Below are positions 1 through 7,523 of a stretch of DNA of 64,000 nt, one piece after another (the stretch's first letter is position 1; each line of letters starts with the position of its first letter). The stretch is from Woeseiaceae bacterium. Lineage in GTDB: Bacteria; Pseudomonadota; Gammaproteobacteria; Steroidobacterales; Woeseiaceae. The notes beneath the pieces are model-generated. The model ran no database searches. It was not told where the DNA came from and saw nothing but the letters and a program-made list of their open reading frames with translations. Where the stretch lies: contig JABDOQ010000051.1 of NCBI GenBank assembly GCA_013043165.1, positions 108,379-172,378 on the forward strand, read 5' to 3'. Made by a program: the position numbers and the translations under genes.

Positions 1-819
1 GACAAGTCTACGCGCACACGTAACTCATTCGAAGCGGGCATGACACAGCTCGGCGGGCACGCGCATTTCATCGACTCGGAAACATCGCAGATCGCCCACG
101 GCGAGAGCCCCAAGGACATGGGCACGATACTCTCCGGGTATGGGCACGGCATCATGATTCGTCACGACCTGGTTCCCGGTGAGGGCCAGTCCTACATGCG
201 AAATGTCGCGGAATGGGCAACTGTTCCGGTCATCAATATGCAGTGCGACGTCGACCACCCGTGTCAGACCCTGGCCGACCTGATGACGATTCGTGAGGAA
301 TTCGGCAAAGATCTCAGGGACCTTAAAATCGCGGTGTCCTGGGCCTACGCGCCCAGCTATGTCAAGCCAATGTCGGTACCGCAGGGATTGATCATGCTCA
401 TGACGCGCTTCGGCATGAACGTGACGCTCGCTCATCCACCGGAGTACCAGCTTATGGATGAGCCGATGAGTTTGGCACGCGACAATGCGGCCCGTTCCGG
501 CGGGTCCTTCAGCGTAGTGGATAACATGGAAGATGCCTTCGCCGACGCTGACATCGTCTATCCGAAGAGCTGGGGTGTGGAATCGCTGTTTAGCAAGCCC
601 GATCATGCGATGAAAGTCGCGCAGCAATACCGAAACTGGATGTGCGACGAGGCGATGATGGCGCGCGCGAAGGAACAGGCGATTTATATGCACTGCCTGC
701 CGGCCGACCGCGGCTTTGAAGTAAGCGACGCGGTTATCGACGGCCCGCGGTCACGCGTTTACCCGGAGGCCGAGAACCGCTTGCATACTGCGAAAGCCCT
801 GATGGCGCTAACGATGTAA
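1..819 (+). CDS. ygeW: Knotted carbamoyltransferase, YgeW type (5' end outside window)
   Basis: The frame is open from base 1, so the N-terminus lies upstream. The first visible residues carry the carbamoyl-phosphate binding motif (KSTRTRNSFE), followed by an HPCQ loop (DHPCQTLADLMT) and the HCLPADRG motif near the C-terminus, all hallmarks of the aspartate/ornithine carbamoyltransferase fold. The spacing and the SWAYAPSY segment resemble the YgeW subfamily rather than ArgF, from memory of the family. YgeW enzymes have an unresolved physiological substrate and usually sit beside carbamate kinase, as here (15 bp downstream). In a catabolic reading the enzyme would release carbamoyl phosphate from a ureido compound, which the kinase then converts to ATP. 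Ornithine or N-acetylornithine carbamoyltransferase are alternatives. Confidence 0.85.
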   Translation, partial: DKSTRTRNSFEAGMTQLGGHAHFIDSETSQIAHGESPKDMGTILSGYGHGIMIRHDLVPGEGQSYMRNVAEWATVPVINMQCDVDHPCQTLADLMTIREEFGKDLRDLKIAVSWAYAPSYVKPMSVPQGLIMLMTRFGMNVTLAHPPEYQLMDEPMSLARDNAARSGGSFSVVDNMEDAFADADIVYPKSWGVESLFSKPDHAMKVAQQYRNWMCDEAMMARAKEQAIYMHCLPADRGFEVSDAVIDGPRSRVYPEAENRLHTAKALMALTM

Positions 820-834
820 GGCGGAGTTAATCAG

Positions 835-1806
835 ATGACAACGCCTGAAGCAGGCAAAAACAGCAACGCCCCCCTGGTCGTCATAGCTATTGGCGGTAAT
901 TCGCTGATTAAAGACCGCGAACACATGGATGTGCTGGATCAATATCGTGCCGCCGGCGAGACAAGTCATCACATCGTACCTGTCGTCAAGCAGGGTTACC
1001 GTGTATTGGTGACGCACGGTAACGGCCCGCAGGTCGGTTTTATTTTGCTGCGCTCCGAGTTGGCCAGAAATGTTATCCACCAGGTGCCGCTGGCCAACTG
1101 CGTTGCGGATACCCAAGGCTCGATCGGCCTGCAGATAGCCCAAAGTCTGCAGAACGAGTTCATCCGCCAGGGTGTGGATCAGCCTGTGGTCGCAATAGTC
1201 ACCCAGTCGGTGGTCGACGAACAGGATCCGAGTTTCAGCAAGCCGAGCAAGCCGATCGGTCCGTTCATGTCGGAAGCAGAAGCTCGGAAACACGAGAAAG
1301 AGGACGGTTGGGCAATAGGCGAAGATGCCGGTCGCGGATGGCGTCGACTGGCTGCATCGCCGGCGCCACTCGAGATTATCGAGTTGCCGGCGATTCGCAC
1401 GCTGCTCGACAGCGGCGAGCTCGTTATTGCAGCCGGCGGTGGTGGTGTTCCAGTCGTCTACAAACCAGACGGCACGTTACGACCCCGCCCGGCGGTGATC
1501 GACAAGGATGCTGCATCCTGCCTGCTCGCCTGTGAGCTGGACGCATCGGTGTTTATCATTTCCACCGACGTCGACAAGGTGGCGCTGAATTTCGGAACAC
1601 CGCAACAAGTCGACATCGACCACATGGACGTGGCCGAGTGCCGCCGATACCTCGAGGAAGGGCATTTTGCGCCGGGCAGCATGCGACCGAAGATCGAGAG
1701 CGCGCTCAGGTTTCTGGAGCAAGGTGGCAGGCAAGTGATCATTACTCAGCCCCATCACCTCGAAGGGGCTTTGCAAGGAATCAGTGGGACACACATCGTT
1801 CCCTGA
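835..1806 (+). CDS. arcC: Carbamate kinase
   Basis: This 323-residue protein has the amino-acid kinase fold: an N-terminal nucleotide/phosphate motif VVIAIGGNSLI (about residues 15-25), VTHGNGPQVG (about 60-69), AAGGGGVPVV (about 201-210) and a C-terminal GSMRPKIESALRF segment, all characteristic of carbamate kinase. It makes ATP from carbamoyl phosphate and ADP in the cytosol. A GGAG ribosome binding site precedes the ATG. It lies 15 bp after the YgeW-type carbamoyltransferase and 12 bp before a PLP enzyme, so the three form one operon in which carbamoyl phosphate release is coupled to ATP synthesis. The arginine deiminase pathway itself (arcA) is not visible. Confidence 0.93.
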   Translation: MTTPEAGKNSNAPLVVIAIGGNSLIKDREHMDVLDQYRAAGETSHHIVPVVKQGYRVLVTHGNGPQVGFILLRSELARNVIHQVPLANCVADTQGSIGLQIAQSLQNEFIRQGVDQPVVAIVTQSVVDEQDPSFSKPSKPIGPFMSEAEARKHEKEDGWAIGEDAGRGWRRLAASPAPLEIIELPAIRTLLDSGELVIAAGGGGVPVVYKPDGTLRPRPAVIDKDAASCLLACELDASVFIISTDVDKVALNFGTPQQVDIDHMDVAECRRYLEEGHFAPGSMRPKIESALRFLEQGGRQVIITQPHHLEGALQGISGTHIVP

Positions 1807-1818
1807 AGGAGCAAGACG

Positions 1819-3072
1819 ATGAACGGATATCGCTGCTTTTCGTGCGCCGCAACGCAGGATGCGGATTTCGCAGGGTGCCTGTGCCCGTCGTGTGGCGGCA
1901 ATCTCGATATCACGTACGACTATGAAGCGGTGGCCGAGCATATCGAGCAGCTGGGCGCCGACAGAGCCCGGTCGCTGTTTTCCTATGCGCCGTTTCTTCC
2001 TGTGAAAACTCCGCGCTCCCGCTTCCCGTTGCGAATCGGAGCAACACCGCTGTATGCAGCACGGCGACTGGGACAATTGCTGGGCCTGCGCAATCTTTAC
2101 CTGAAGGACGATACTGTCAACCCCAGCGCGTCCAGCAAGGACCGCGCCAGCGTCATAGCGGTTCATCGAGCCATGGATATCGGCGCGGACATCGTGTCTG
2201 TCGCCAGTACCGGCAACGCAGGATCTTCACTTGCCTGTGTCGCGGCCGCCGTCGGCATGCGGGCCATCGTGTTCGTTCCGGAAACTGCACCTGTTGCGAA
2301 ACTCACACAGGCACTGTCATTCGGCGCCACGGTACTGGCCGTTCGCGGTAACTATGACGACGCCTTCGACCTGTGCCGTACGGCTTCCGACGAATTCGGC
2401 TGGTTCAATCGCAGCACGGGCTACAACCCGTTCACTCGGGAAGGCAAAAAAATCTGTGCATTTGAAATATGGGAGTCGCTGGACGGACGAGTCCCGGACC
2501 GAATCGTAGTGCCGACTGGTGACGGCAATTTGCTGAGCGGCATGTGGAAGGGCTGGTGCGACCTGCAAGGGGTCGGTCTGATCAATCGCATGCCGAAAAT
2601 CGACTGCGTCCAGTCCGAGTCCAGCGCAGCGATCAGCAACACGGTAAACAGAATTCGCGACAGCGGAGCTTCCAAAACAGACTGGACGACAGTTGCGGTA
2701 GACGTGGTCAATGCCAGCACGATCGCCGATTCCATCGCGGTCGACCGGCCGCGAGATGGTCTGGCGGCGGTTAGAGCCATAGTCGAGTCTGGCGGCGATA
2801 CCATAACGGTTTCGGATGAGCAGATTCTCGCTGCCATTCCCGAAATGGCACGCCTTTCCGGCATCTTTCCCGAACCCGCCGCAGCGGCACCCTGGGCAGC
2901 CGTTAAGCAGATGCGGCGGGACGACAGGATCGAAACGGACGAACTCGTCGTCTGCCTGGTATCGGGAAGCGGCCTCAAGGATATTGGTAGCGCGCAGAAA
3001 GCAGCCGGCGAAGCGCTGTTGATCGATCCCGCCATCGAAGCCGTCAGAAACGCCCTCGCCTCGTCACTATAG
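1819..3072 (+). CDS. Threonine-synthase-like PLP-dependent enzyme
   Basis: A 417-residue fold-type II PLP enzyme. The N-terminus holds a small zinc-ribbon-like module (CFSC then CLCPSCGG, about residues 5-27) as in archaeal-type threonine synthases. The PLP lysine is in PSASSKDRAS (about 102-111) and the phosphate-binding loop is STGNAGSS (about 130-137); GDGNLL (about 234-239) and CLVSGSGLKD at the end complete the family pattern. Biosynthetic ThrC would act on O-phosphohomoserine. Placement 12 bp after carbamate kinase and in the YgeW operon suggests a catabolic lyase or beta-replacement instead, in the position where E. coli carries the diaminopropionate ammonia-lyase ygeX. The substrate cannot be decided from sequence. 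An AGGAG site precedes the ATG. Confidence 0.85.
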   Translation: MNGYRCFSCAATQDADFAGCLCPSCGGNLDITYDYEAVAEHIEQLGADRARSLFSYAPFLPVKTPRSRFPLRIGATPLYAARRLGQLLGLRNLYLKDDTVNPSASSKDRASVIAVHRAMDIGADIVSVASTGNAGSSLACVAAAVGMRAIVFVPETAPVAKLTQALSFGATVLAVRGNYDDAFDLCRTASDEFGWFNRSTGYNPFTREGKKICAFEIWESLDGRVPDRIVVPTGDGNLLSGMWKGWCDLQGVGLINRMPKIDCVQSESSAAISNTVNRIRDSGASKTDWTTVAVDVVNASTIADSIAVDRPRDGLAAVRAIVESGGDTITVSDEQILAAIPEMARLSGIFPEPAAAAPWAAVKQMRRDDRIETDELVVCLVSGSGLKDIGSAQKAAGEALLIDPAIEAVRNALASSL

Positions 3073-3121
3073 GGACATTCTTAATTTAATGTATTAATAC
3101 GTTAAATTGAGAATGTCCCTA
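3070..3121. repeat. 52-bp palindromic dispersed repeat, copy 1
   Basis: An imperfect palindrome with two mismatched pairs, centred on GTATTAATAC, with arms starting GGGACATTCTTAATTTAA. Its outer edge coincides with the TAG stop of the PLP enzyme, and its right arm runs into the last codons of the convergent DapA-family gene. A second, perfect copy lies at 54728-54779. Its AT-rich core contrasts with the GC-rich surroundings. There is no loop or T-tract, so it is not a classical terminator, although the transcript could fold and end both convergent genes. Similar elements elsewhere are associated with RAYT/REP-type transposition; that link is an inference. Confidence 0.9.
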
Positions 3122-4023
3122 CTCGCGTCGTCGAGGCGGCCGGCCAGTTCGCGCCCCTTCTCGTCGGACAAGGCCATCAGCGGCGCACGCACATTGGCCC
3201 AGCGTGGATCGCCAGTGGCCAATGCGAGCAAGTACTTCTGCGCCGGAATCGGCGCATACTCCTGTACTAACTTTCGAAAGCGTTTGACGGTCTCGTGCAA
3301 TTTCTGCGCGGAACTCACGTCGCCCTGATCGTACAGGTCGACCACCCTGGCGATAGCGCCCGCATTAATGTTGGCGGTCGCCGTGATGCAGCCGGGCGCA
3401 CCAAGCCCCAGTGCATCAACTAGTCGTAATTCTGAACCGGGATAGACCGTCAAGCCGTCAATCTCAAGCAGCGCCCGCGTGTTTTCCCAGTCATTGGAAC
3501 TGTCCTTGATACCGACTATCTGTTCCGGGAAATCGCGTCGCAAATGCGCAGCAAGGGCCGGCGGCACGCCAACGATCGCTATCGGTGGAATGTGGTAGAG
3601 GAGGATTTTTGCGTCCGAACCGATTGTCGCGATCAGCAGCCTGAAATATTCGTATAAGCCGTCCTCGGTGACGCCCTTGTAATAGAACGGCGGCAACGTC
3701 AGGACCGCCGCGCAGGCCATGTCGAGACAGGCGCGTGACAAGCGAGCCGTATCGGCGACATTCGACAGCCCGGTGCCCGGGATCATCCTGGCCGGATCTA
3801 TGCCGCCGTCAATGAGTGCCCGTATCGCGGCTATGCGCTCATCGATACCAACCGACAGCGCTTCGCCCGTGGTGCCGAATGGCGCAATGCCGGCGCAGCC
3901 CTGCTCGAACAGCCATTTTGCGTGCGCGACATAAAGGTCCGTTGCCACCGAATGATCCTGGTTGAACGGCGTCAGGATCGGCGCGATAACCCCCCGAAGT
4001 GTCATGCTGCGATTGTCACTCAA
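3094..4023 (-). CDS. Dihydrodipicolinate synthase / N-acetylneuraminate lyase family aldolase
   Basis: A 309-residue class I aldolase of the DapA/NanA family. It shows the GTTGE substrate loop (about residues 50-54), the tyrosine motif YHIPP (about 143-147) and the Schiff-base lysine in GIKDSS (about 171-176). The chemistry is condensation or retro-aldol cleavage involving pyruvate; the substrate is not predictable and biosynthetic DapA is only one possibility. The terminal residues DILNLTY are encoded by the right arm of palindromic repeat copy 1, so the natural C-terminus (around RLDDA) appears to have been replaced by repeat insertion. It converges on the YgeW/carbamate kinase/PLP operon. 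Confidence 0.88.
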   Translation of the reverse strand: MSDNRSMTLRGVIAPILTPFNQDHSVATDLYVAHAKWLFEQGCAGIAPFGTTGEALSVGIDERIAAIRALIDGGIDPARMIPGTGLSNVADTARLSRACLDMACAAVLTLPPFYYKGVTEDGLYEYFRLLIATIGSDAKILLYHIPPIAIVGVPPALAAHLRRDFPEQIVGIKDSSNDWENTRALLEIDGLTVYPGSELRLVDALGLGAPGCITATANINAGAIARVVDLYDQGDVSSAQKLHETVKRFRKLVQEYAPIPAQKYLLALATGDPRWANVRAPLMALSDEKGRELAGRLDDASRDILNLTY

Positions 4024-4137
4024 ATCCGCCTCAATTGTCAGTGCCGTTCGAGCCTGCCGGTGGAAGATACGTAGTTTGGTTTGGCCACCGCAGTCGTACA
4101 GTTAGTGGATGCCTCACCTGAGATGGAGGATGGGATC

Positions 4138-4464
4138 ATGAATGAGTCGTTGTTTCAGATCCTGGCTGGCCTGCTGATGCTCGCAGCCGCTGTCGCTCTC
4201 ATTGTCGCGTATCGAAAATACCTGGCCGCCGGCTCCGAACGGCGCATGAACAGCATGCTCGAGGCCGTCGGCCTCGATTCCCGGGTTCTCTCGAGCGCCG
4301 ATACTGAAACCATAGTCAACGAAATTCGGCAGCGCTGCCAGAGTTGCTCAGCCGAGGACGCCTGCGAGCATTGGCTGGCCGGCAGGAAAGGCGGCGATAA
4401 CAGCTTTTGTCCCAATGCCGGGGTTTTTGACGAACTGAAGAAAACCCGCAGCGCCCGGACCTGA
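4138..4464 (+). CDS. Small Cys-containing membrane protein, DUF6455-like
   Basis: A 108-residue protein with one N-terminal membrane segment (about residues 6-25) and a cytosolic part with C67, C70, C76 and C91 in the pattern RCQSC-x5-C...FCPNA. This resembles the DUF6455 group of proteobacteria, from memory. The four cysteines could bind a metal. The frame stays open upstream to a TTG at 4081, but the ATG at 4138 follows a GGAGG site at 8 bp spacing and is chosen. It stands alone, converging on the flavoprotein reductase at the end of the rnf operon. Function unknown. Confidence 0.75.
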   Translation: MNESLFQILAGLLMLAAAVALIVAYRKYLAAGSERRMNSMLEAVGLDSRVLSSADTETIVNEIRQRCQSCSAEDACEHWLAGRKGGDNSFCPNAGVFDELKKTRSART

Positions 4465-4518
4465 TCTGTAGCAGTGATTACACGGGCAGGCTAAATAATG
4501 CGCCCGTAGAATCAGCTT

Positions 4519-5379
4519 TCAATACAGGAGCTCGACCCACCGACCTGCGTCGATGAGTTCCTTCTTCTTTTTCAACCATGTTTCCCTGGATCCGAGCATG
4601 TTGGCGAACACTTTGTCGAGTGCATCGCGGATCGGGACGAGTCCGGCCACATATACGTAAGTATGTTCGTCGTCGAGCATGTTCAGGATTTCTTCACTGC
4701 GACCTTCGATTGCGTAGTCCCACGCGATCGGGTCCGCCCAGTTCGGGCGCGGGCTCAACGCCTGGATTGCTTCAAACGTCTCCTCGTCATAGTAACGTGC
4801 GAAGTCATCGCGTTCGTCGTTCATATAAAGCAGCTCGAGGCCAGACTGCGCGCCATACAGCAAGAAGACCTTGCCTTGCCAGCCTCCGACCTCCTGATAG
4901 ATGTGTTTGACGAAAGCGCGAAAGGGTGCAATGCCGGTACCGAGACCGATAAGCAGCAGGTTGGCGCTCTTGTCCTTCGGCACCGTGAAAGGCAGGCCGA
5001 ACGGACCGGTTATGGACAACTTGTCGCCCGGCTTGCGGTCACACAGGTAGTTGGAGTTGACGCCCGCGTACTTTTCGCCGCTGTAGTCGTCGATGTAGTC
5101 GCAGCGCCGCACAACCAAAGTTATCTCGGGTTTGCCCTTGGCCTTTGCAGCCGGCGTATCGGCGACGGTGTACAGCCTGTGTTGCACGGAGCCGCCGAAT
5201 TCTTTCGGGCCTTCGACCAGTACACCGACGCTCTGTCCGATTTCGAAGTCGAACTCACGCCGGTCCACTTCGAGCACCAGTTCCCGGACTTCAGCATCTG
5301 CGCTTTCGTCCGTGATACGTTCTGTACTTAACACCGTCGCGGAAAAACGGGGTTCTTTTGGATAATCTTCAAGACGCAT
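4519..5379 (-). CDS. Ferredoxin/flavodoxin-NADP+ reductase (FNR-type flavoprotein)
   Basis: A 286-residue plant-type FNR fold: FAD motif RLYTVAD, GPFG, the NADP-binding loop GLGTGIAPFRAF, LLYGAQ and a C-terminal aromatic end (ELLY), as expected for transfer between reduced ferredoxin or flavodoxin and NADP(H). A longer frame starts at 5484, but ATG 5379 follows an AGGAG site and begins at the family-like MRLEDYP. The start overlaps the upstream small Cys-rich gene by 11 bp, placing it as the last gene of the rnfB-nifJ-rnfCDGEA operon. It therefore probably exchanges electrons between the pool reduced by pyruvate oxidation and NADP. A benzoyl-CoA oxygenase-like or BoxA-like reductase is a less likely alternative. 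Confidence 0.85.
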   Translation of the reverse strand: MRLEDYPKEPRFSATVLSTERITDESADAEVRELVLEVDRREFDFEIGQSVGVLVEGPKEFGGSVQHRLYTVADTPAAKAKGKPEITLVVRRCDYIDDYSGEKYAGVNSNYLCDRKPGDKLSITGPFGLPFTVPKDKSANLLLIGLGTGIAPFRAFVKHIYQEVGGWQGKVFLLYGAQSGLELLYMNDERDDFARYYDEETFEAIQALSPRPNWADPIAWDYAIEGRSEEILNMLDDEHTYVYVAGLVPIRDALDKVFANMLGSRETWLKKKKELIDAGRWVELLY

Positions 5380-5602
5380 GAGGAGCACTCCTTTTTGCCC
5401 TTTTCCCGTCAGGAACGGGTCCAGTAACAGAATCGAATTTGTCGGGACCGCAGCCGTTAAAGCAAGTTGATGCGTCGCAAGCACTACCTGAGCGGCTCGC
5501 CTTTATCCGCTCTTTCAATGCTTCGTCAAACGCGATGATTCGCAGCGCAATCATCGCCGCGATCGCAACTGTCGCAATGATAACGCCAATAATGAAGTTC
5601 AT
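5369..5602 (-). CDS. Small Cys-rich single-pass membrane protein in the rnf operon
   Basis: This 77-residue protein has an N-terminal membrane helix (about residues 2-24), a basic stretch, then C42-x4-C47-x3-C51 and a basic disordered tail. Its start overlaps the rnfA stop by 4 bp (ATGA) and its end overlaps the FNR gene by 11 bp, so it is translationally coupled in the operon and clearly a gene. The architecture (anchor plus Cys cluster) recalls NqrM, which helps deliver iron to the NqrD/E site of Na+-NQR, and also FeoB-associated Cys-rich proteins. RnfA/E carry the equivalent iron site, so a maturation role is an attractive inference. No family can be assigned with certainty. Confidence 0.78.
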   Translation of the reverse strand: MNFIIGVIIATVAIAAMIALRIIAFDEALKERIKASRSGSACDASTCFNGCGPDKFDSVTGPVPDGKRAKRSAPHAS

Positions 5603-6180
5603 CTGCCCAAGCCTGCAAATCCCATGAAGCCCATGGATAAAATTCCGGCCACGACCAACGCGGCCGCGGTTCCCTTGAAAAGTTCCGGGACATCCGCGAG
5701 GTCGAGTTTCTCGCGTATACCGGCCATCAGAATGAGCGCCAGCGCGAAGCCGGCACCGGCGCCCAACGCGTAAACGATCGCCTGCGTGAATCCATAGCCC
5801 TTGTTGGTCTGAAACAACGCGAGGCCGAGAATTGCACAGTTAGTCGTAATGAGTGGCAGGAAGATACCCAACGCACGAAACGTAGGCGGACTCAGTTTGC
5901 GCATCAGCATCTCGACGAGTTGAACCGTCGACGAAATCACCAGGATGTAGGAAATGATGCGGAGGTACGGCGCGTTGATTGCCTCGAGTATCAGGTTGAT
6001 ACCAAACGCGCAGACCGAGGCGACGAGCATGACGAAAGCGACCGCACCGCTCATACGAACCGCCGTTTCGAGTTTGGCCGACACGCCGAAGAACGGGCAA
6101 ATACCGAGGAAGTAGGCGAGCACGAAGTTGTTGATCAGCGCCGCGTTCAGGAAGATCGACCAGTAGCCCTCTTCATTCAT
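5599..6180 (-). CDS. rnfA: Rnf complex membrane subunit RnfA
   Basis: A 193-residue integral membrane protein with about six helices, matching the NqrE/RnfA family. It contains the conserved NFVLAYFLGICPFFGVS segment (about residues 17-33) and LPLITTNCAILG (about 107-118), whose cysteines correspond to the membrane [2Fe-2S] site shared with RnfE. It passes electrons through the membrane in the ferredoxin:NAD+ oxidoreductase complex. The start overlaps the end of rnfE by 4 bp and its end overlaps the next small gene by 4 bp. Confidence 0.95.
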   Translation of the reverse strand: MNEEGYWSIFLNAALINNFVLAYFLGICPFFGVSAKLETAVRMSGAVAFVMLVASVCAFGINLILEAINAPYLRIISYILVISSTVQLVEMLMRKLSPPTFRALGIFLPLITTNCAILGLALFQTNKGYGFTQAIVYALGAGAGFALALILMAGIREKLDLADVPELFKGTAAALVVAGILSMGFMGFAGLGR

Positions 6181-6830
6181 GAAGCCACCTCCCTGCTCCG
6201 CTCATTTGCCTGTTTCTCGGCACCCCCCTCGCGCTGGCGAATCCAGTTGACCACCAGCAGCCACATCGCCATGGCGAAGAAGCCGCCGCTCGGCAGCACC
6301 ATGACGGTCCAGGTCTGGAATCCGTCGGGGAACATGTCCACGCCAAACAGCGTGCCGCTGCCCAGGATCTCCCGCACTACACCAATGAAGAACAGCGCGA
6401 ATGTGAAGCCCACGCCCATGCCCAGTCCGTCCAGTAACGCGCGTCCCGGGTTGTTCTTGGACGCGAAGGCCTCGGCGCGGCCGAGGATCAGGCAGTTCAC
6501 GACGATCAGCGCGATGAAGGCGCCCAGTGCGCGGTGCAGCTCGATGCTGATCGCCATGATTGCGTAATCGACGCACGTCACGAACGTTGCGATGATGCAG
6601 ATGTAGCTGACGATGCGCGCCTCACGGGGTATGAAGCTACGCAGCAGCGATACAGACAGCCCGGCCATCAGCAGCACGAACGTTGTTGCAAGGCCCATGG
6701 CCAACGCATTGATTGCGGTGTTGGACACAGCCAGCGCCGGGCACATGCCGAGCACCTGGATGAAAACCGGATTATCTCGCCACAGTCCCTTGATGAACTC
6801 GTCTGTCGGGCTGACCTGCTTCAGCGCCAC
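6177..6830 (-). CDS. rnfE: Rnf complex membrane subunit RnfE
   Basis: A 217-residue polytopic membrane protein of the NqrD/RnfE family, paralogous to RnfA in inverted topology. The GLWRDNPVFIQVLGMCPALAVSN segment (about residues 15-37) and IALIVVNCLILGRAEAFA (about 130-147) hold the two conserved cysteine regions that form the intramembrane iron site with RnfA. It is 3 bp downstream of rnfG and overlaps rnfA by 4 bp. A polar, charged C-terminal tail follows the last helix. Confidence 0.95.
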   Translation of the reverse strand: MALKQVSPTDEFIKGLWRDNPVFIQVLGMCPALAVSNTAINALAMGLATTFVLLMAGLSVSLLRSFIPREARIVSYICIIATFVTCVDYAIMAISIELHRALGAFIALIVVNCLILGRAEAFASKNNPGRALLDGLGMGVGFTFALFFIGVVREILGSGTLFGVDMFPDGFQTWTVMVLPSGGFFAMAMWLLVVNWIRQREGGAEKQANERSREVAS

Positions 6831-6833
6831 GTT

Positions 6834-7523
6834 CTACTCCTGTGTTGGCTGCGGTGGTTGGATCGCACGGCCGTCGCGCTCGAGCACGGGCAACCAGGCA
6901 CTCGAGCCCTGATTCAGGATCGCGCCTATGGCGTCAGACGTGATCGTGGCCCCGGTGATGCCGTCGAGTTGCCACGGCTCGGTTTTCTCGCCTTGCTTCA
7001 CCGTCACGATCGCATTCGCCAGCGCTGTACCGTCCTCGTTGAGCCGCGCATCGAGTCCCTCGAAATTGGCCAGAAAGTGCGGCTCGATTTCGACCTTGTC
7101 ACCCAGGCCGGGTGTCTCCTTGCTTTCCAGCACCTTGAAACCGACGATGACCTTGCGCCCGAACGAATACGCGTACAGGACGCGAATGTTGTCCGCGTAG
7201 CCCATGCCCTGCGCGGTGATAACAGCGCCGATGAGATCGCCGTTTTCGTCGTAGCCCAGGAACACCGGCAGGTCGGCCGGCTCAGTGGCCGCGACAAGCG
7301 AGCCATCGGCATTCAGCGTAACCTCCACTGTCGACCTCGAGGCCGGCAGAACTTCGGCGACCGCGTTGCTGAGAAACCGTGCCTTGTTGTCGGCAATGCG
7401 CTCGGCCGTGGCCTCGTACACCGTTACGATCAGCAGGGCGCAGAACGCGCCGATGCCGACGATCGCGCGATACATCGACCAGGCCGAGGTCCGTTTCTGC
7501 TGAATCGGCGCCGGCGCGTTCAC
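6834..7523 (-). CDS. rnfG: Rnf complex FMN-binding subunit RnfG
   Basis: This 229-residue protein has one N-terminal membrane helix (about residues 18-37) and a periplasmic FMN-binding domain. The covalent flavin attachment motif is TGATIT at about residues 190-195 (DGITGATITSDA), with the flavin on a threonine phosphoester bond by family knowledge. ETPGLGDKVE (about 136-145) is also conserved. It lies between rnfD (4-bp overlap) and rnfE (3-bp gap). Flavin loading would need an ApbE flavin transferase, which is not in the window. Confidence 0.95.
   Translation of the reverse strand: MNAPAPIQQKRTSAWSMYRAIVGIGAFCALLIVTVYEATAERIADNKARFLSNAVAEVLPASRSTVEVTLNADGSLVAATEPADLPVFLGYDENGDLIGAVITAQGMGYADNIRVLYAYSFGRKVIVGFKVLESKETPGLGDKVEIEPHFLANFEGLDARLNEDGTALANAIVTVKQGEKTEPWQLDGITGATITSDAIGAILNQGSSAWLPVLERDGRAIQPPQPTQE

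Noticed and set aside
3071..3120. The palindrome considered as a classical rho-independent terminator
   Set aside because: There is no loop and no T-tract after the stem, and an identical perfect copy occurs after a separate true terminator at 54695-54720, so a dispersed repeat explains it better.
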